Assembly (NCBI GenBank): GCA_963995525.1
Contig: OZ023212.1
Span: 14,910,434-14,974,433, forward strand
DNA: 64,000 bases
From: Escarpia spicata
Lineage: Eukaryota > Annelida > Polychaeta > Sabellida > Siboglinidae
Direction of reading: 5' to 3'
Shown in pieces: positions 1-13,319 of the stretch. The stretch's first letter is position 1. The number at the start of each line of letters is the position of its first letter. The position numbers and the translations under genes are program-made. A model generated the notes under the pieces. That model worked only from the letters and a program-made list of their open reading frames with translations, ran no database searches and was not told the DNA's origin.

Positions 1-2540
1 CAGACGCCCACTAATGCATCAAGGTCGGCTGTACGATCACTCGGGGACGTCCACCGACTGCCACGCTTTTCCTCCGGGAACAATCCGGTTGTCCTGTCCG
101 GTGATGGAGCGCCGCTTGCGACTACGACTAATCCTGCTTGATCTGGGCGAGCGAGCGGCTTAGGCGGTCCAGCGGATGATGTCGCCTGTGTAACAGACGC
201 GTGTACAGGGAGCGCTCGGCCGCAGGTACTGAGGAAGACCGCCACGGAATGAGGTGGGCTCAGCCGGTATTTGGGCTTGAAATATCACCTCACCACCACC
301 TAGAATGCCCGCGGCATAAGTCCGTGCACTTTGGAAGAATATGCCGCTGGATGTTGCTTATGAGTGGGTCGGCGACTTACTGGAAGTGCTATGGTAAACC
401 CGATGATTTCGTCGGCAAGAAATGTCCAACTAATTCAACCAAAACGACCAGGCAGTTGACCAATCGATCAAAGCAAGTGGCAGTTAATTACATCCCCAAA
501 ATCCAACAAGCCATTACACACAAACATGGCAACACAAAATCAATCACAACACGATGTTTGACTAATTTAATTTACCCGGAAAGACTCGTGGACGGGTCAG
601 AATTTTACTTTAGGCTTCAGACCATACAAATACAGGGCCAGCGAATTTTACACTGTATAACTTTCGTGTATTTCTTGCACGTGGAAAAGTAATTTATGAA
701 CTAAGAAACTGACTCGTTCGCAAACTACAAAAATTCTGCTGTGCACCTATTTGGCTGTCAAATTGCTAGTTAGTGTCCGCAATGGAATGATCCTCTGTGT
801 ACAAAGACAATATCCGGTCGGTTTAGCCGATCGATGACGTGAACATCTTCAATGTCCTTTTATTCAAAAACAAGGTTATGGGATCTGAGCAATATCGTTT
901 ACCTATATCTGACTATATTAGAAAAACGTTAATTTTAAAGCAAAACCTAATCGTATTTTTTGTAACAGCGGATACTGCACGTCGCACTTTCGGCAACGGC
1001 TTCACAAAGAGGAAAACAATGCCTGTCTTACACATCTCCCAATCGCCGTCATCAACACACTTATGGTCGGTACGGAAGCAACATTACCAGTCATTAGTGT
1101 CGAGTTCTGCTCAATAATGTATGACCAGAAGACGGCTGGACGTCGCGTGCTGGCGCAAGTATTGGCCGCCGGTTCTACCGCTGTTGATGGTCACTCGTTG
1201 CTAATTACACGTCTGTTTAATTACACTATCGCCTTTCTCGCTGCGGGCCCGCTTCGGTGCCAGCGGTGATTCAGACCGAGGCACGTTACATGCGGTAAGT
1301 GTAAATAGTGCCCGTGTTCACGCATCGATACTGTGGAAATGTGTCACGTACGCAGATAATATTACAAATAATGTCAGTACTGAAGAATAAAACAAGGTAG
1401 AAAACAAAGTACTAACGCATTAAATGAGATGGCAACACGTCACGGATGGTTATTATAAGTACCGTGCTCACGCAACAAATTTGCTGTAAACATGTAACGT
1501 TTAGCACCTGTAAACATGCCTACTTATAAACAAACATTCAACAAGTGAAAACATAAAGACGGTTGTGCAGCATGTCATTTATGGCAAACATAGCTACAAG
1601 TCTCGATCATTTATATTCGTCAACCTTACGCCAAATATGGGTACTCATAAAACTCCTTCTGAAGACAAATGTTATTTCTGCTACCAAATACAGCTACAGG
1701 TAGAACAATCGCTGAAGACACGAATTGGCAATATTGGTGTCCCAATTACACATCCCGTAATAATTTCGTTATTGCATCAAATTACACCTTTGTGAATTGC
1801 GTTCCGCCGTAATTCTACGAGACGTCAGCGAAATGGCACAAATGATCGAACATGGTCGCAGGCGCCTCTAGTTATTTTGTGTACTATTACGATGGATTGC
1901 AGGTAGTATTTTATTATTTTATTTACACGCACATTCAAACTGACTTGTACATATGTGTTTTGTATCGCTATAGTTTGCTGTCTGTCGGTTACATACGCAG
2001 TTAATCGGAAAGGATCTACAGCAAAAACTGCTTGAATATCGAGGTGTAAAAAGTTAGAACGAACTTTTCTGCATACAAATCCTCGAGCCCAGCCGATAAT
2101 GGCCGAGGTGTACCGCTAAAACAACATAACTGTAGGGAGTTCGAAATGTAATGAAATGTTCGTCTGCTTCCACAGGTCACGTGTACCCGACGACTCCGTC
2201 ATAATGGCAAAAAATAAGTTCCCCCGTAAGTCATAACTAAACATCTGACATCTGTTTTGAATAGGGCATGATATAATTTGCATGTGTGTGCAATAAAACT
2301 TATTATTATACACGCAGGTAATATAAGTACTATATCCAATATACGCTGCCGTTACAACTGCGTAATTGGACATGTGAGATTGGTGCGTGGTCGGAAAAGA
2401 TTCGCGTACTTTGCAGTGGTGAATAGGTCACAGGTCGACCGCCTGGGAGGATAAAGCTACTAAAAGCTGTGTATTGTCTACCCGCAGAACATTCAAAGGT
2501 ACATGGAATTAAAACAACGGAATGTATGAGAACAGTCCGA
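1..2540. other. Spacer without recognisable gene
   Basis: No conserved domain, tRNA, rRNA or transposon terminus was recognised here. The longest open frame (201-692, plus strand) opens with GTG rather than ATG, has no recognisable motif, and loses its apparent coding character in its AT-rich second half. Several shorter open frames look random. The first ~350 bases are more GC-rich than the rest, which could mark the edge of something lying outside the window, but nothing identifies it. Confidence 0.5.
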
Positions 2541-2547
2541 AATTCAG

Positions 2548-2613
2548 TTTATCCGTCCGTCTGTCATTCTGTCTGCCTGTCTGTCTGTCTGTCTGTCTGC
2601 CTGTCTGCCTGCC

Positions 2614-2652
<39 letters not shown>

Positions 2653-2692
2653 ATATCCGTTCGTTTGTCTGTCTGTCTTACTCTCACTCTCT
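2548..2692. repeat. (CTGT)n/(CTGC)n microsatellite
   Basis: Tetranucleotide CTGT repeats with scattered CTGC variants. Both strands are open because of the repeat (Ser/Val/Cys/Leu or Asp/Arg/Gln strings), so the open frames have no coding meaning. Confidence 0.95.
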
Positions 2693-2705
2693 CCTTCACT
2701 ATTTT

Positions 2706-2962
2706 GCGCACGCACGCGCACACGTACACCGGCACGGGCACGCACACGCACACCCCCCACACACACAACACACACACACGCGCGCGCACGCACACGCACA
2801 CAACACACAAGCACACGCACACACACGCACGCACACACACATGCACGCACAAACACACACACACCACACACCACACACCGCACACGCACACGCACACGCA
2901 CACGCACACGCACACGCACACGCACACGCACACGCACACGCACACACACACACACACACGAC
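2706..2962. repeat. (CA)n / (CACACG)n compound microsatellite
   Basis: Alternating purine-pyrimidine tract built from CA and CG dinucleotides. It includes an almost pure block of the hexamer CACACG at about 2881-2945. Such tracts can adopt Z-DNA. Open frames on both strands (His/Thr and Val/Cys/Arg strings) are repeat artefacts. Confidence 0.95.
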
Positions 2963-3284
2963 ATCTCCGCACACGAGTGACACACACCCAGTCGCTATGT
3001 CATCGGCACTAATCGTGTGTAGATCTGCGTCTGTCCAGACGGTCAGCCCCGGCAATGACCCGACGACTGCTTCACCTACGGGAGACTGCGAGCGGCGATC
3101 TGTTAGCGAGTTACGTGCGTCAGTTCATCCCAGGGGCTCGGGAGCCGGTCGATCAATTCCATGTCAGACGCGGCGAAGGAACGAAACGCCAACTCTCCTC
3201 TTTAAATACCGCCGTGGCTCGGTCAGTATTGGAGGCAGCCCGCTGACGCAAAACACGCGTTAACCTTTATGTACGCTCGATAAA
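2963..3284. other. Short spacer, unassigned
   Basis: Non-repetitive sequence between the microsatellite and the LINE relic. A plus-strand frame at 3055-3246 is open for 63 codons with mixed composition, but it has no recognisable motif and no clear splice sites. Confidence 0.4.
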
Positions 3285-4870
3285 AAAACTTTAAGACTCA
3301 GGATGCGTATTGGTTAAAAGTCATCAAGTTTACCACGCTGCATTGGAGTACCAATGATGAGAAATCCACTTTTGTCTGCAGTTAATTTTAATTTCTGTCA
3401 GTCATCCATAAAAACATCTTGGAGGCAATCGTTAATTAGGTTTAGGGAGTGACTTGTATCCGGTGTAGCCAAAGAAATGTAGATTTGTGTGTCATCTGCG
3501 TAAAGGTGATGATCCAAATTATGACTTTGGATTACGAAGCTGAGTGGCGTAGTACAGAGAGTGAAAGAACAGAACCCTGGAGAATGCAACATGAAGTGGG
3601 GAGTGCGGTTGAAAAGTAATCCTCTATCTTTATAGTTTGATGTGTATTGGTTAAGTATGAAGAAAACAAGCTCAGAGCTGTACCAGATATGCAATACCAC
3701 ATTGATAATCGTTTGACAAGAGTGTTGTGATCAATGGTATCAAAGGCGGCAGACAGATCAAGCAAGGTAAGTGCAGTTACTTTGCCTTTATCAATGTTTA
3801 ATATAACATCATTGTGTACTTTTAGGAGAGCAGTCTCTGTAGAATGAATTGTTTGTATGCTGATTGGAGCACACTGGATAAACAAGTTGAGCTGATATGA
3901 CACCTTAGACGGCTTGCTACGACATTCTCAAGTATCTTAGAAATAAAGCTAAGATTAGAAATCGATCTATATAAGTTTTGAAATCATATTTTGGAAGAGA
4001 AGTTTTCTCGAGAACATGATTTACATGCGCGTGCATAAAATCATATGGAAATGTACCCAGTGAAAAATTTCTGATACTTGTTATTGTACCAAGTATAGAG
4101 TCAAGATATGCCTTTAGTAATATGGTTGGTAACGGACCGAGATGATATGACATATTTGGGGAGGACATTATCATTGTCCTCACTCCATCAACTGTGGCTG
4201 GCTCAAACTATGCAAGTAGATAATTTACTTGTGGAGAGTCCACATTTACAGTATTTAAAGTGTGGCATGGAAAGGAAGAACGGATAAGACTGATTATGTC
4301 CTTGGAATGACTAGAGAACGAGTCACGCAGAGATTTGACTGACACATGACTAGGTAGAGATGGAGGCGGCCGTCTGTGTAGAATATGATTTATGCAGTTC
4401 CGTAGCTGACGTGGACTATCACAGTTACTTGAGACCATGTTTGTGTAATAATTTTATTTAGCTTTGACCATTTGTCTGTTGCAGTAGTGACACTGTTTAG
4501 AATATCGTGGTCTGTCCAAAGGCGAGCGTGATTTGTGCCATACAAGTTCAAGATGGCGACGGAGCTTTTTAGATTTTAAAATTTCAGGAGTCATCAATGG
4601 AGCATGTGATTTTTGGGGCACATATTTAGATCTCAGGGGTGCGTGTTTATTAAGTAAGTCTTTGAGTACTTGGTGAGGGTGTTATAGATGCGCGGTTGTT
4701 GCTGTCTTAGTGCAAGTCTATCAATATCATTCACGTCCATTTGAAGGATTACGTCGAACTGTATAATGTGATATTTTCTGCACAGACCCGTTTGATCTAC
4801 TAAATTGTTCTACTCCATTTATTACCTTAGATCGGCGTCTGTCATCGGAGGTTAGTAGTTTGTCTTGTCT
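3285..4870 (-). mobile_element. Decayed L2-type LINE (ORF2 relic)
   Basis: Minus-strand relic of a non-LTR retrotransposon polymerase, read in order through shifting frames from 4870 down to 3285. The linker before the RT is at about 4660-4480 (motifs like LKDLLNKHAPLRSKYVPQ). A segment of the type SSNCDSPRQLRNCINHILH is at 4208-4438. RT block motifs follow: GPLPTILLKAYLDSIL at about 4080-4150, DLSAAFDTIDHNTL at about 3710-3780, and the active-site box YADDTQIYI at about 3470-3510. A C-terminal piece like FLIIGTP lies at about 3330. The LYADDTQIYI box and the linker wording match L2-clade LINEs. The reading frame is broken by several frameshifts and stops, so it is dead. Neither the 5' end (endonuclease) nor the 3' tail is seen. 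Confidence 0.8.
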
Positions 4871-5035
4871 CACTGGCCACACGCGGTAGCAGTACAAAGA
4901 AATGCATTTTATTCGAGCCTAAATGCATTAGTAAATATTGCTTCCCAGAACAATAAGAGGAAGCCTTCCTTCCCAACTAGGTGTGTTTTGATGACTGGAC
5001 GACTTATGATGAACCGTGACAAGCCACGAACATAG

Positions 5036-6590
5036 ATTAGACAAAGACATCTCAGTTATCGACGGAACGATGACAGCAGAAAGAAGAATAGCGGGACAAA
5101 GACATCTCAGTTATCGTCGGAACGATGACAGCAGCAAGAAGAATAGCGGGACAAAGACATCTCAGTTATCGTCGGAACGATGACAGCAGCAAGAAGAATA
5201 GCGGGACAAAGACATCTCAGTTATCGTCGGAACGATGACAGCAGCAAGAAGAATGGCGGGACAAAGACATCTCAGTTATCGTCGGGACGATGACAGCAGC
5301 AAGAAGAATAGCGGGACAAAGACATCTCAGTTATCGTCGAGACGATGACAGCAGCAAGAAGAATAGCGGGACAAAGACATCTCAGTTATCGTCGGGACGA
5401 TGACAGCAGCAAGAAGAATAGCGGGACAAAGACATCTCAGTTATCGTCGGGACGATGACAGCAGCAAGAAGAATAGCGGGACAAAGACATCTCAGTTATC
5501 GTCGGGACGATGACAGCAGCAAGAAGAATAGCGGGACAAAGACATCTCAGTTATCGTCGGGACGATGACAGCAGCAAGACGAATAGCGGGACAAAGACAT
5601 CTCAGTTATCGTCGGGACGATGACAGCAGCAAGAAGAATAGCGGGACAAAGACATCTCAGTTATCGTCGGAACGACGACAGCAGCAAGAAGAATAGCGGG
5701 ACAAAGACATGTCAGTTATCGTCGGAACGATGACAGCTGCAAGAAGAATAGCGGGGCAAAGACATCTCAGTTATCGTCGGAACGATGACAGCAGCAAGAA
5801 GAATAGCGGGACAAAGACATCTCAGTTATCGTCGGAACGATGACAGCAGCAAGAAGAATAGCGGGACAAAGACATATCAGTTGTCGTCGGAACGATGACA
5901 GCAGCAAGAAGAATAGCGGGACGAAAACATCTTAGTTATCGTCGGAACGATGACAGCAGCAAGAAGAATAGCGGGACAAAGACATCTCAGTTATCGTCGG
6001 AACGATGACAGCAGCAAGAAGAATAGCGGGACAAAGACATCTCAGTTATCGTCGGAACGATGACAGCAGCAAGAAGAATAGCGGGACAAAGACATCTCAG
6101 TTATCGTCGGAACGATGACAGCAGCAAGAAGAATAGCGGGACAAAGACATCTCAGTTATCGTCGGAACGATGACAGCAGCAAGAAGAATAGCGGGGCAAA
6201 GACATCTCAGTTATCGTCGGAACGATGACAGCAGCAAGAAGAATAGCGGGACAAAGACATATCAGTTGTCGTCGGAACGATGACAGCAGCAAGAAGAATA
6301 GCGGGACGAAAACATCTTAGTTATCGTCGGAACGATGACAGCAGCAAGAAGAATAGCGGGACAAAGACATCTCAGTTATCGTCGGAACGATGACAGCAGC
6401 AAGAAGAATAGCGGGACAAAGACATCTCAGTTATCGTCGGAACGATGACAGCAGCAAGAAGAATAGCGGGACAAAGACATCTCAGTTATCGTCGGAACGA
6501 TGACAGCAGCAAGAAGAATAGCAGGACAAAGACATCTCAGTTATCGTCGGAACGTTGACAGCAGCAAGAAGAATAGCGGGACGTTGTAAC
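5036..6590 (+). repeat. 55-bp minisatellite, array 1 (~28 copies)
   Basis: Strict 55-bp tandem repeat; the unit contains the segments ACATCTCAGTTATCGTCG and GACAGCAGCAAGAAGAATAG. The period is exact (the GACATCTCAG motif recurs at 5101, 5156, 5211 and so on). Copies carry diagnostic variants: GGGAC instead of GGAAC in a block at about 5280-5640, AAGACGAAT at about 5577, GGGGCAAAG at 5753 and 6193, and ATATCAGTTGTC at 5871 and 6256. The last pairs lie 440 and 385 bp apart (8 and 7 units), which indicates internal segment duplication. No long ORF runs through it. Confidence 0.97.
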
Positions 6591-7075
6591 TTTTGAAGAA
6601 ATGCAATTTTTAGAAATATATACCAATGCGCATACAAAGTATGAATTTAAGGTACATAGTTTGCTCGTTTTGTATTATAAAACCGTGTCCTAGAGAATTA
6701 ATGATATCTGTATATATGTGCTAACATACTGGCCGTTCACATTTGCTTCGATGAACTAAAATGCATTAATTTAATGTGACTACATGTTTAATTAGAATGT
6801 TTCCACTTGAAGCACGTGTTCGCACTGCGTTTTGGACGGCAAGGTCGATATTCGTAAATACACGACGGACACACCATACTAAATTAACTTGGTTCATAAA
6901 ACAAACATTTCGATGGTCAAAATGTTTGAATAGATAACTGTAGCGTACACTACTCAGCGCGATTTACGATAAAGTGCACCTTTAAAAGCCAGTGAAACAA
7001 ACATGTACTGTTTTAGTTCGAGAAGGACATAACGCCTTACAAGTTGTATCACTTCAGCTATGTCCCTTCAGCAAC

Positions 7076-7131
<56 letters not shown>

Positions 7132-7134
7132 CAA

Positions 7135-7166
<32 letters not shown>

Positions 7167-8106
7167 GTACACCATACGGCGCAATTGTATTATGTTTCGA
7201 GTGTATGATATTACGGATTTGGGAGACCACGTGACATCTGCCATGTGTACAAGCTAACTAGCTGGGAAAGTAACCGCTATACAAGATTCAACACGGCTAA
7301 AACTCACAGAGAAAACATACAAGAAATCAAGTCATCGCGCGGGTGTTTTGGCTGTCAAATGCATATGTTACATCGTTCTAGTTCTAGCTAGGTGCAGCTT
7401 ATGTAAACTGCTTCCCACGGGAGTCCGATGGCGAATTTCCGTGGGTGGAGTAAGCAAAACACGGTCAATGTAAGTATCGTTAAAAAAGACCTTCGGAGAT
7501 GAACAACAGATGTCCGTGAGCACGTCCGACCGGCTATAGTACGTTTGCTGCTCAGAATGTTGTTGCATCGCGTACACATGTTCATAATGAACGCAAATAA
7601 AATTATGCGTATTCATGACTTCTAAACTCGTTATGTTCGCGTGACCGTGACTGGCATGCACGTATGCCCGTAATGATCACGCTTCCGCGTTTATGTACAA
7701 ATAATGCGTGACTTACGACGACTGTTTCTGTACAGTTGCCAAGACGACAAAATGTACACGCACATATATGCGAAAAGCTCTCAACATTTTACGTTAGCCC
7801 ACTGTAGAGTAGGGTGGTGCTCCCATGCGCGTGACTGCGCTAGACCCATCTAGCTACACGGCACATCAAGTAAGGATACCGAGATAACACGACAGAGTCG
7901 CGTATCGTTGTGAACGTCTCGTTTCAATGTGGTTATAGCACAGGCAAAACATTGTAGTAACAAAATACTTTCACAATTACACAATATAACACTATGGATC
8001 CATATACTACTCTATTAAGATTACAACCGTTTGATCGATGTATCGATTGCGGCCGATACATGAGAAAAATATTCAAATAAAGAAATGATAATATTGCCAA
8101 AATACA
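6591..8106. repeat. Duplicated ~1.5-kb unit, copy A
   Basis: Non-tandem sequence that matches 9393-10962 almost base for base. The offset is 2802 bp before the CAG tract and 2856 bp after it, so the CAG tract is the only length difference I find. It contains the CAG tract at 7078-7168 and, from 7803, the left 304 bp of the DNA transposon that is complete at 10659-11463. A short frame starting ATG at 7060 reads Met-Ser-Leu then polyGln and ends at 7257; this is most likely a microsatellite artefact. The right edge, at the motif GCCAAAATACA, stops inside the transposon and abuts inverted minisatellite. Confidence 0.92.
7078..7168 (+). repeat. (CAG/CAA)n tract, short allele of the duplicate
   Basis: About 30 CAG triplets with CAA interruptions (CAACAACAACAA in the middle and one CAA near the end). 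It encodes polyGln, polySer or polyAla depending on the frame. Confidence 0.95.
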
Positions 8107-8270
8107 TGTCTTTGTCCCGCTATTCTTCTTGCTGCTGTCATCGTTCCGACGATAACTGAGATGTCTTTGTCCCGCTATTCTTCTTGCTGCTGTCATCGTC
8201 CCGACGATAACTGAGATGTCTTTGTCCCGCTATTCGTCTTGCTGCTGTCATCGTCCCGACGATAACTGAG
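8107..8270 (-). repeat. Inverted 55-bp minisatellite segment (3 units)
   Basis: Three units of the 55-bp repeat in opposite orientation (TGTCTTTGTCCCGCTATTC...). They include the reverse complement of the rare AAGACGAAT variant (ATTCGTCTT at about 8232). The segment meets the forward array head-to-head at about 8270/8271. Confidence 0.95.
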
Positions 8271-9392
8271 AAGAATAGCGGGGCAAAGACATCTCAGTTA
8301 TCGTCGGAACGATGACAGCAGCAAGAAGAATAGCGGGACAAAGACATATCAGTTGTCGTCGGAACGATGACAGCAGCAAGAAGAATAGCGGGACGAAGAC
8401 ATCTCAGTTATCGTCGGAACGATGACAGCAGCAAGAAGAATAGCGGGACAAAGACATCTCAGTTATCGTCGGAACGATGACAGCAGCAAGAAGAATAGCG
8501 GGACAAAGACATCTCAGTTATCGTCGGAACGATGACAGCAGCAAGAAGAATAACGGGACAAAGACATCTCAGTTATCGTCGGAACGATGACAGCAGCAAG
8601 AAGAATAGCGGGACAAAGACATCTCAGTTATCGTCGGAACGATGACAGCAGCAAGAAGAATAGCGGGACAAAGACATCTCAGTTATCGTCGGGACGATGA
8701 CAGCAGCAAGAAGAATAGCGGGACAAAGACATCTCAGTTATCGTCGGGACGATGACAGCAGCAAGAAGAATAGCGGGACAAAGACATCTCAGTTATCGTC
8801 GGGACGATGACAGCAGCAAGAAGAATAGCGGGACAAAGACATCTCAGTTATCGTCGGGACGATGACAGCAGCAAGAAGAATAGCGGGACAAAGACATCTC
8901 AGTTATCGTCGGGACGATGACAGCAGCAAGAAGAATAGCGGGACAAAGACATCTCAGTTATCGTCGGGACGATGACAGCAGCAAGAAGAATAGCGGGACA
9001 AAGACATCTCAGTTATCGTCGGGACGATGACAGCAGCAAGACGAATAGCGGGACAAAGACATCTCAGTTATCGTCGGGACGATGACAGCAGCAAGAAGAA
9101 TAGCGGGACAAAGACATCTCAGTTATCGTCGGAACGATGACAGCAGCAAGAAGAATAGCGGGACAAAGACATCTCAGTTATCGTCGGAACGATGACAGCA
9201 ACAAGAAGAATAGCGGGACAAAGACATCTCAGTTATCGTCGGAACGATGACAGCAGCAAGAAGAATAGCGGGACAAAGACATATCAGTTATCGTCGGAAC
9301 GATGACAGCAGCAAGAAGAATAGCAGGACAAAGACATCTCAGTTATCGTCGGAACGTTGACAGCAGCAAGAAGAATAGCGGGACGATGTAGC
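8271..9392 (+). repeat. 55-bp minisatellite, array 2 (~20 copies)
   Basis: Same 55-bp unit as array 1. It begins with the GGGGCAAAG variant followed one unit later by ATATCAGTTGTC, as at 6193-6260 in array 1. It also holds a GGGAC block (about 8690-9100) and the AAGACGAAT variant (about 9040), and ends with the same terminal variant (AACGTTGACAGC) as array 1. This is a shorter duplicate of array 1. Confidence 0.97.
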
Positions 9393-10962
<1,570 letters not shown>

Positions 10963-11056
10963 CCCAATGATCACTTTGCCCCACCCCATGCAAAGTTACA
11001 GGACAAAGGTCCCAAATCGAGTGCTTACAGGGAATTAGTAATCGTTCTTTCATCTC

Positions 11057-11200
11057 AAAAAGGAAGTTCTTATATAGCGCACTATTCAGTTCTTTGGACT
11101 ACTCAAATCACTTTACTCTCTGACAGACCTGTTCAATCGAACACCATCTCGACTTTTCTGGGAAGCATTCAGCCGCACTGCAATTAATGCGCGAATACTA
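11057..11200. repeat. Dispersed repeat, copy 1
   Basis: About 140 bp sharing long blocks with 28019-28145, including AAGTTCTTATA-AGCGCA, TTCCTTGGACT-like text, CTCGACTT-TCTGG and AAGCATTCAGCC. The copies are imperfect, so this is an old interspersed repeat of unknown class. Confidence 0.65.
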
Positions 11201-11463
11201 TACGCACACAAATATCCACCACTGTCTACAGCCAGGCACTCATTCATACAACTATGTGTACAGAACTTGCCCAAGGTTCAACACCGCAGCACAGGATTCG
11301 AACGCAGGTTCTTATGAAACATAAACAATTAGATATGCATGACGTATGGCTAGCATACTTGTCGACACAGATAGTGAATTGTGCACACACATTGTTTTCA
11401 ACATAACCACTGCGAGTTGATACACATGTTACCCCGGTGCGCTTTGCCCCACCCTACTCTACA

Positions 11464-12599
11464 TGCAACACCGATGTTGAAATTCGAACTGTAGCCTCCG
11501 GTACCAGCACGCGAACCTTACGTTGTCAACAACGCTTTGGCTGGTAGCCAACAATAATTGGAGATTACGCGAAATCACGCGGCCGATTTCCGCTACGCTG
11601 TATAAATAATGGTGATGGTAATTACACCGGCGTCCTAGGGTTGTGCATCTGTCGTACTTATTGCCAATTAACGAAGTTTTCGACGATGATAAATGGTTTC
11701 CCCCGTGGGTATTGCGTATTAATGACAGCACTGTCGCCATTGACTGTGTATTACACCCTTGTGGCAGAGGTGGCTTCTTGGAATAACTGGTGACGATGCT
11801 GTTGAGCGTCAGTGTGTATTTTACACCGTCGACGGCGTAGCTTTGTAAAAACCTCCGAGAGAAATAGAAACGAAGCTACTTTTTTCAAATAAACTGAACA
11901 CTCCAGGTGTAGGTCTGAGTAAATTAGGGGAAGGTTCGGTAAGGTGAGCCTACTGGCGTATTAGCCACAACAGTAACTCGCGAAAACTACTCGATATGTT
12001 ATCATCTGGCGACTAGTGTTTGCTAAGCGAAAGAGCGTGGCGAACTAAGCATGCAAAATTCGCAATGGCAAGAACACATATTTGAGAAATATTGACGTAA
12101 TAAATAATAAATACTCATATAAATTATTGTTTCGATTAGTTCATTACCCAATCAGCTTGTGTCATACGAAATAATATAAGCGTGTAGGATATGTCCCACG
12201 TTGACAAAAACTAGAAGTGGAGTACCTTCTCGATAATATGAACAGCGTCCAAATATACGATGCCTTATACACAGGCATTGTAAATTAACTTTCATGTATA
12301 AATAGTTCGAATTGTCAGTTGCATAGTCACGTGGCGTAATTGGCTCCTAAATGTACGTAGATACGTTTCACTAGGTACCAACGTAAGAGACCAGTTTCTC
12401 ATAAATTAACCGAGGTAGATACTTCAACCTTCACCACTATACCTGTATGTCGTAAAGATATTGGTATATCTAAGAGTCAAGACTCTAACACGTGTGCTTG
12501 TGTAAATTTAGGTGTAAAAGCTTGCTCACATTTCCAATACCTAACGTAATATTACAAATTTGGGAAATTATTGTGAATACCTTATCCGACTACATAAAT
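11464..12599. other. Spacer without recognisable gene
   Basis: AT-rich, no motif recognised. A 93-codon minus-strand frame at 11459-11740 overlaps the transposon terminus and is judged spurious. The last 8 bases (12592-12599, ACATAAAT) are the left target duplication of the following hAT element. Confidence 0.5.
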
Positions 12600-13311
12600 C
12601 AGGGGTCGGCAGCCTGCGGCCCGCGGATTAAGATTGAAATTGTCCACAATGCGGCCCGCGGGATTGCATCGGTAGCTGCAACTTCCGTGGAAGAAAGAAT
12701 TTATGCATCATCCCCCAAGAAAGCCTGAATGCCAAGTAAATAAAAAAGCAGAACACAATGTGCGTCACCTTGAAAACTGTGAACTAACTCTCTAAACCAC
12801 TGGCAGTTCCAGTGCCTTCTGGCTGAGATGTCTGCGCAGCATCAAAACCTCCTCCACTGCGAAGAGCGCCAGCTGGGTCGATGCGCTATGCTGCGCCGCA
12901 CATGAGCCCTATGAGTTGAGATGTTGGATTATAGGGTGTACGTGGAGCAAAATGGTACAGAAGTACCAGGGTGTGCAGACCACAAATGGATTTGCGACAA
13001 TATCTAATGAATTAGATTCTCCAGTTCGTCTGCGCTTCCGAGATCACGTGGTTGCTGTGGGAAACACACATTTAGATGTTGTTGTGTGATGATGATAACA
13101 CGTCATATTCGTAACTGGTAACAATTTGTAAGTTAAATGTCTATGCATAGTTCTAAACAAGCTTTTATTCAGATTCCAAACATAACATAATATACCAGTT
13201 CTCACGAGGATTAGACTAATGATCATCAATATTCAATAATACATATGCGGCCCGCAGACTTAGTCCAGATAATCTGTTTGGCCCTCCAACCGAAAAGTTT
13301 GCCGGCCCATG
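12600..13311. mobile_element. Non-autonomous hAT element, 712 bp, 8-bp TSD
   Basis: The left terminus starts CAGGGGTCGGCAGCCTGCGG. The right terminus, read inward on the other strand, starts CATGGGCCGGCAAACTTTTC, so the inverted repeats are imperfect but related. The element is flanked on both sides by the identical 8-mer ACATAAAT (12592-12599 and 13312-13319). An 8-bp duplication and termini starting with CA are hallmarks of the hAT superfamily, and the GGTCGGCA/GCGGCCCGC wording resembles Charlie/Zaphod-type termini. There is no transposase frame inside, so it must have been mobilised in trans. Confidence 0.9.
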
Positions 13312-13319
13312 ACATAAAT

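Noticed and set aside
201..692. 163-codon plus-strand frame
   Set aside because: Starts with GTG, has no motif, and its second half is AT-rich with random composition.
5036..9392. CRISPR array or satellite centromere
   Set aside because: Direct 55-bp repeats without unique spacers; the array is too short and local to argue for a centromere.
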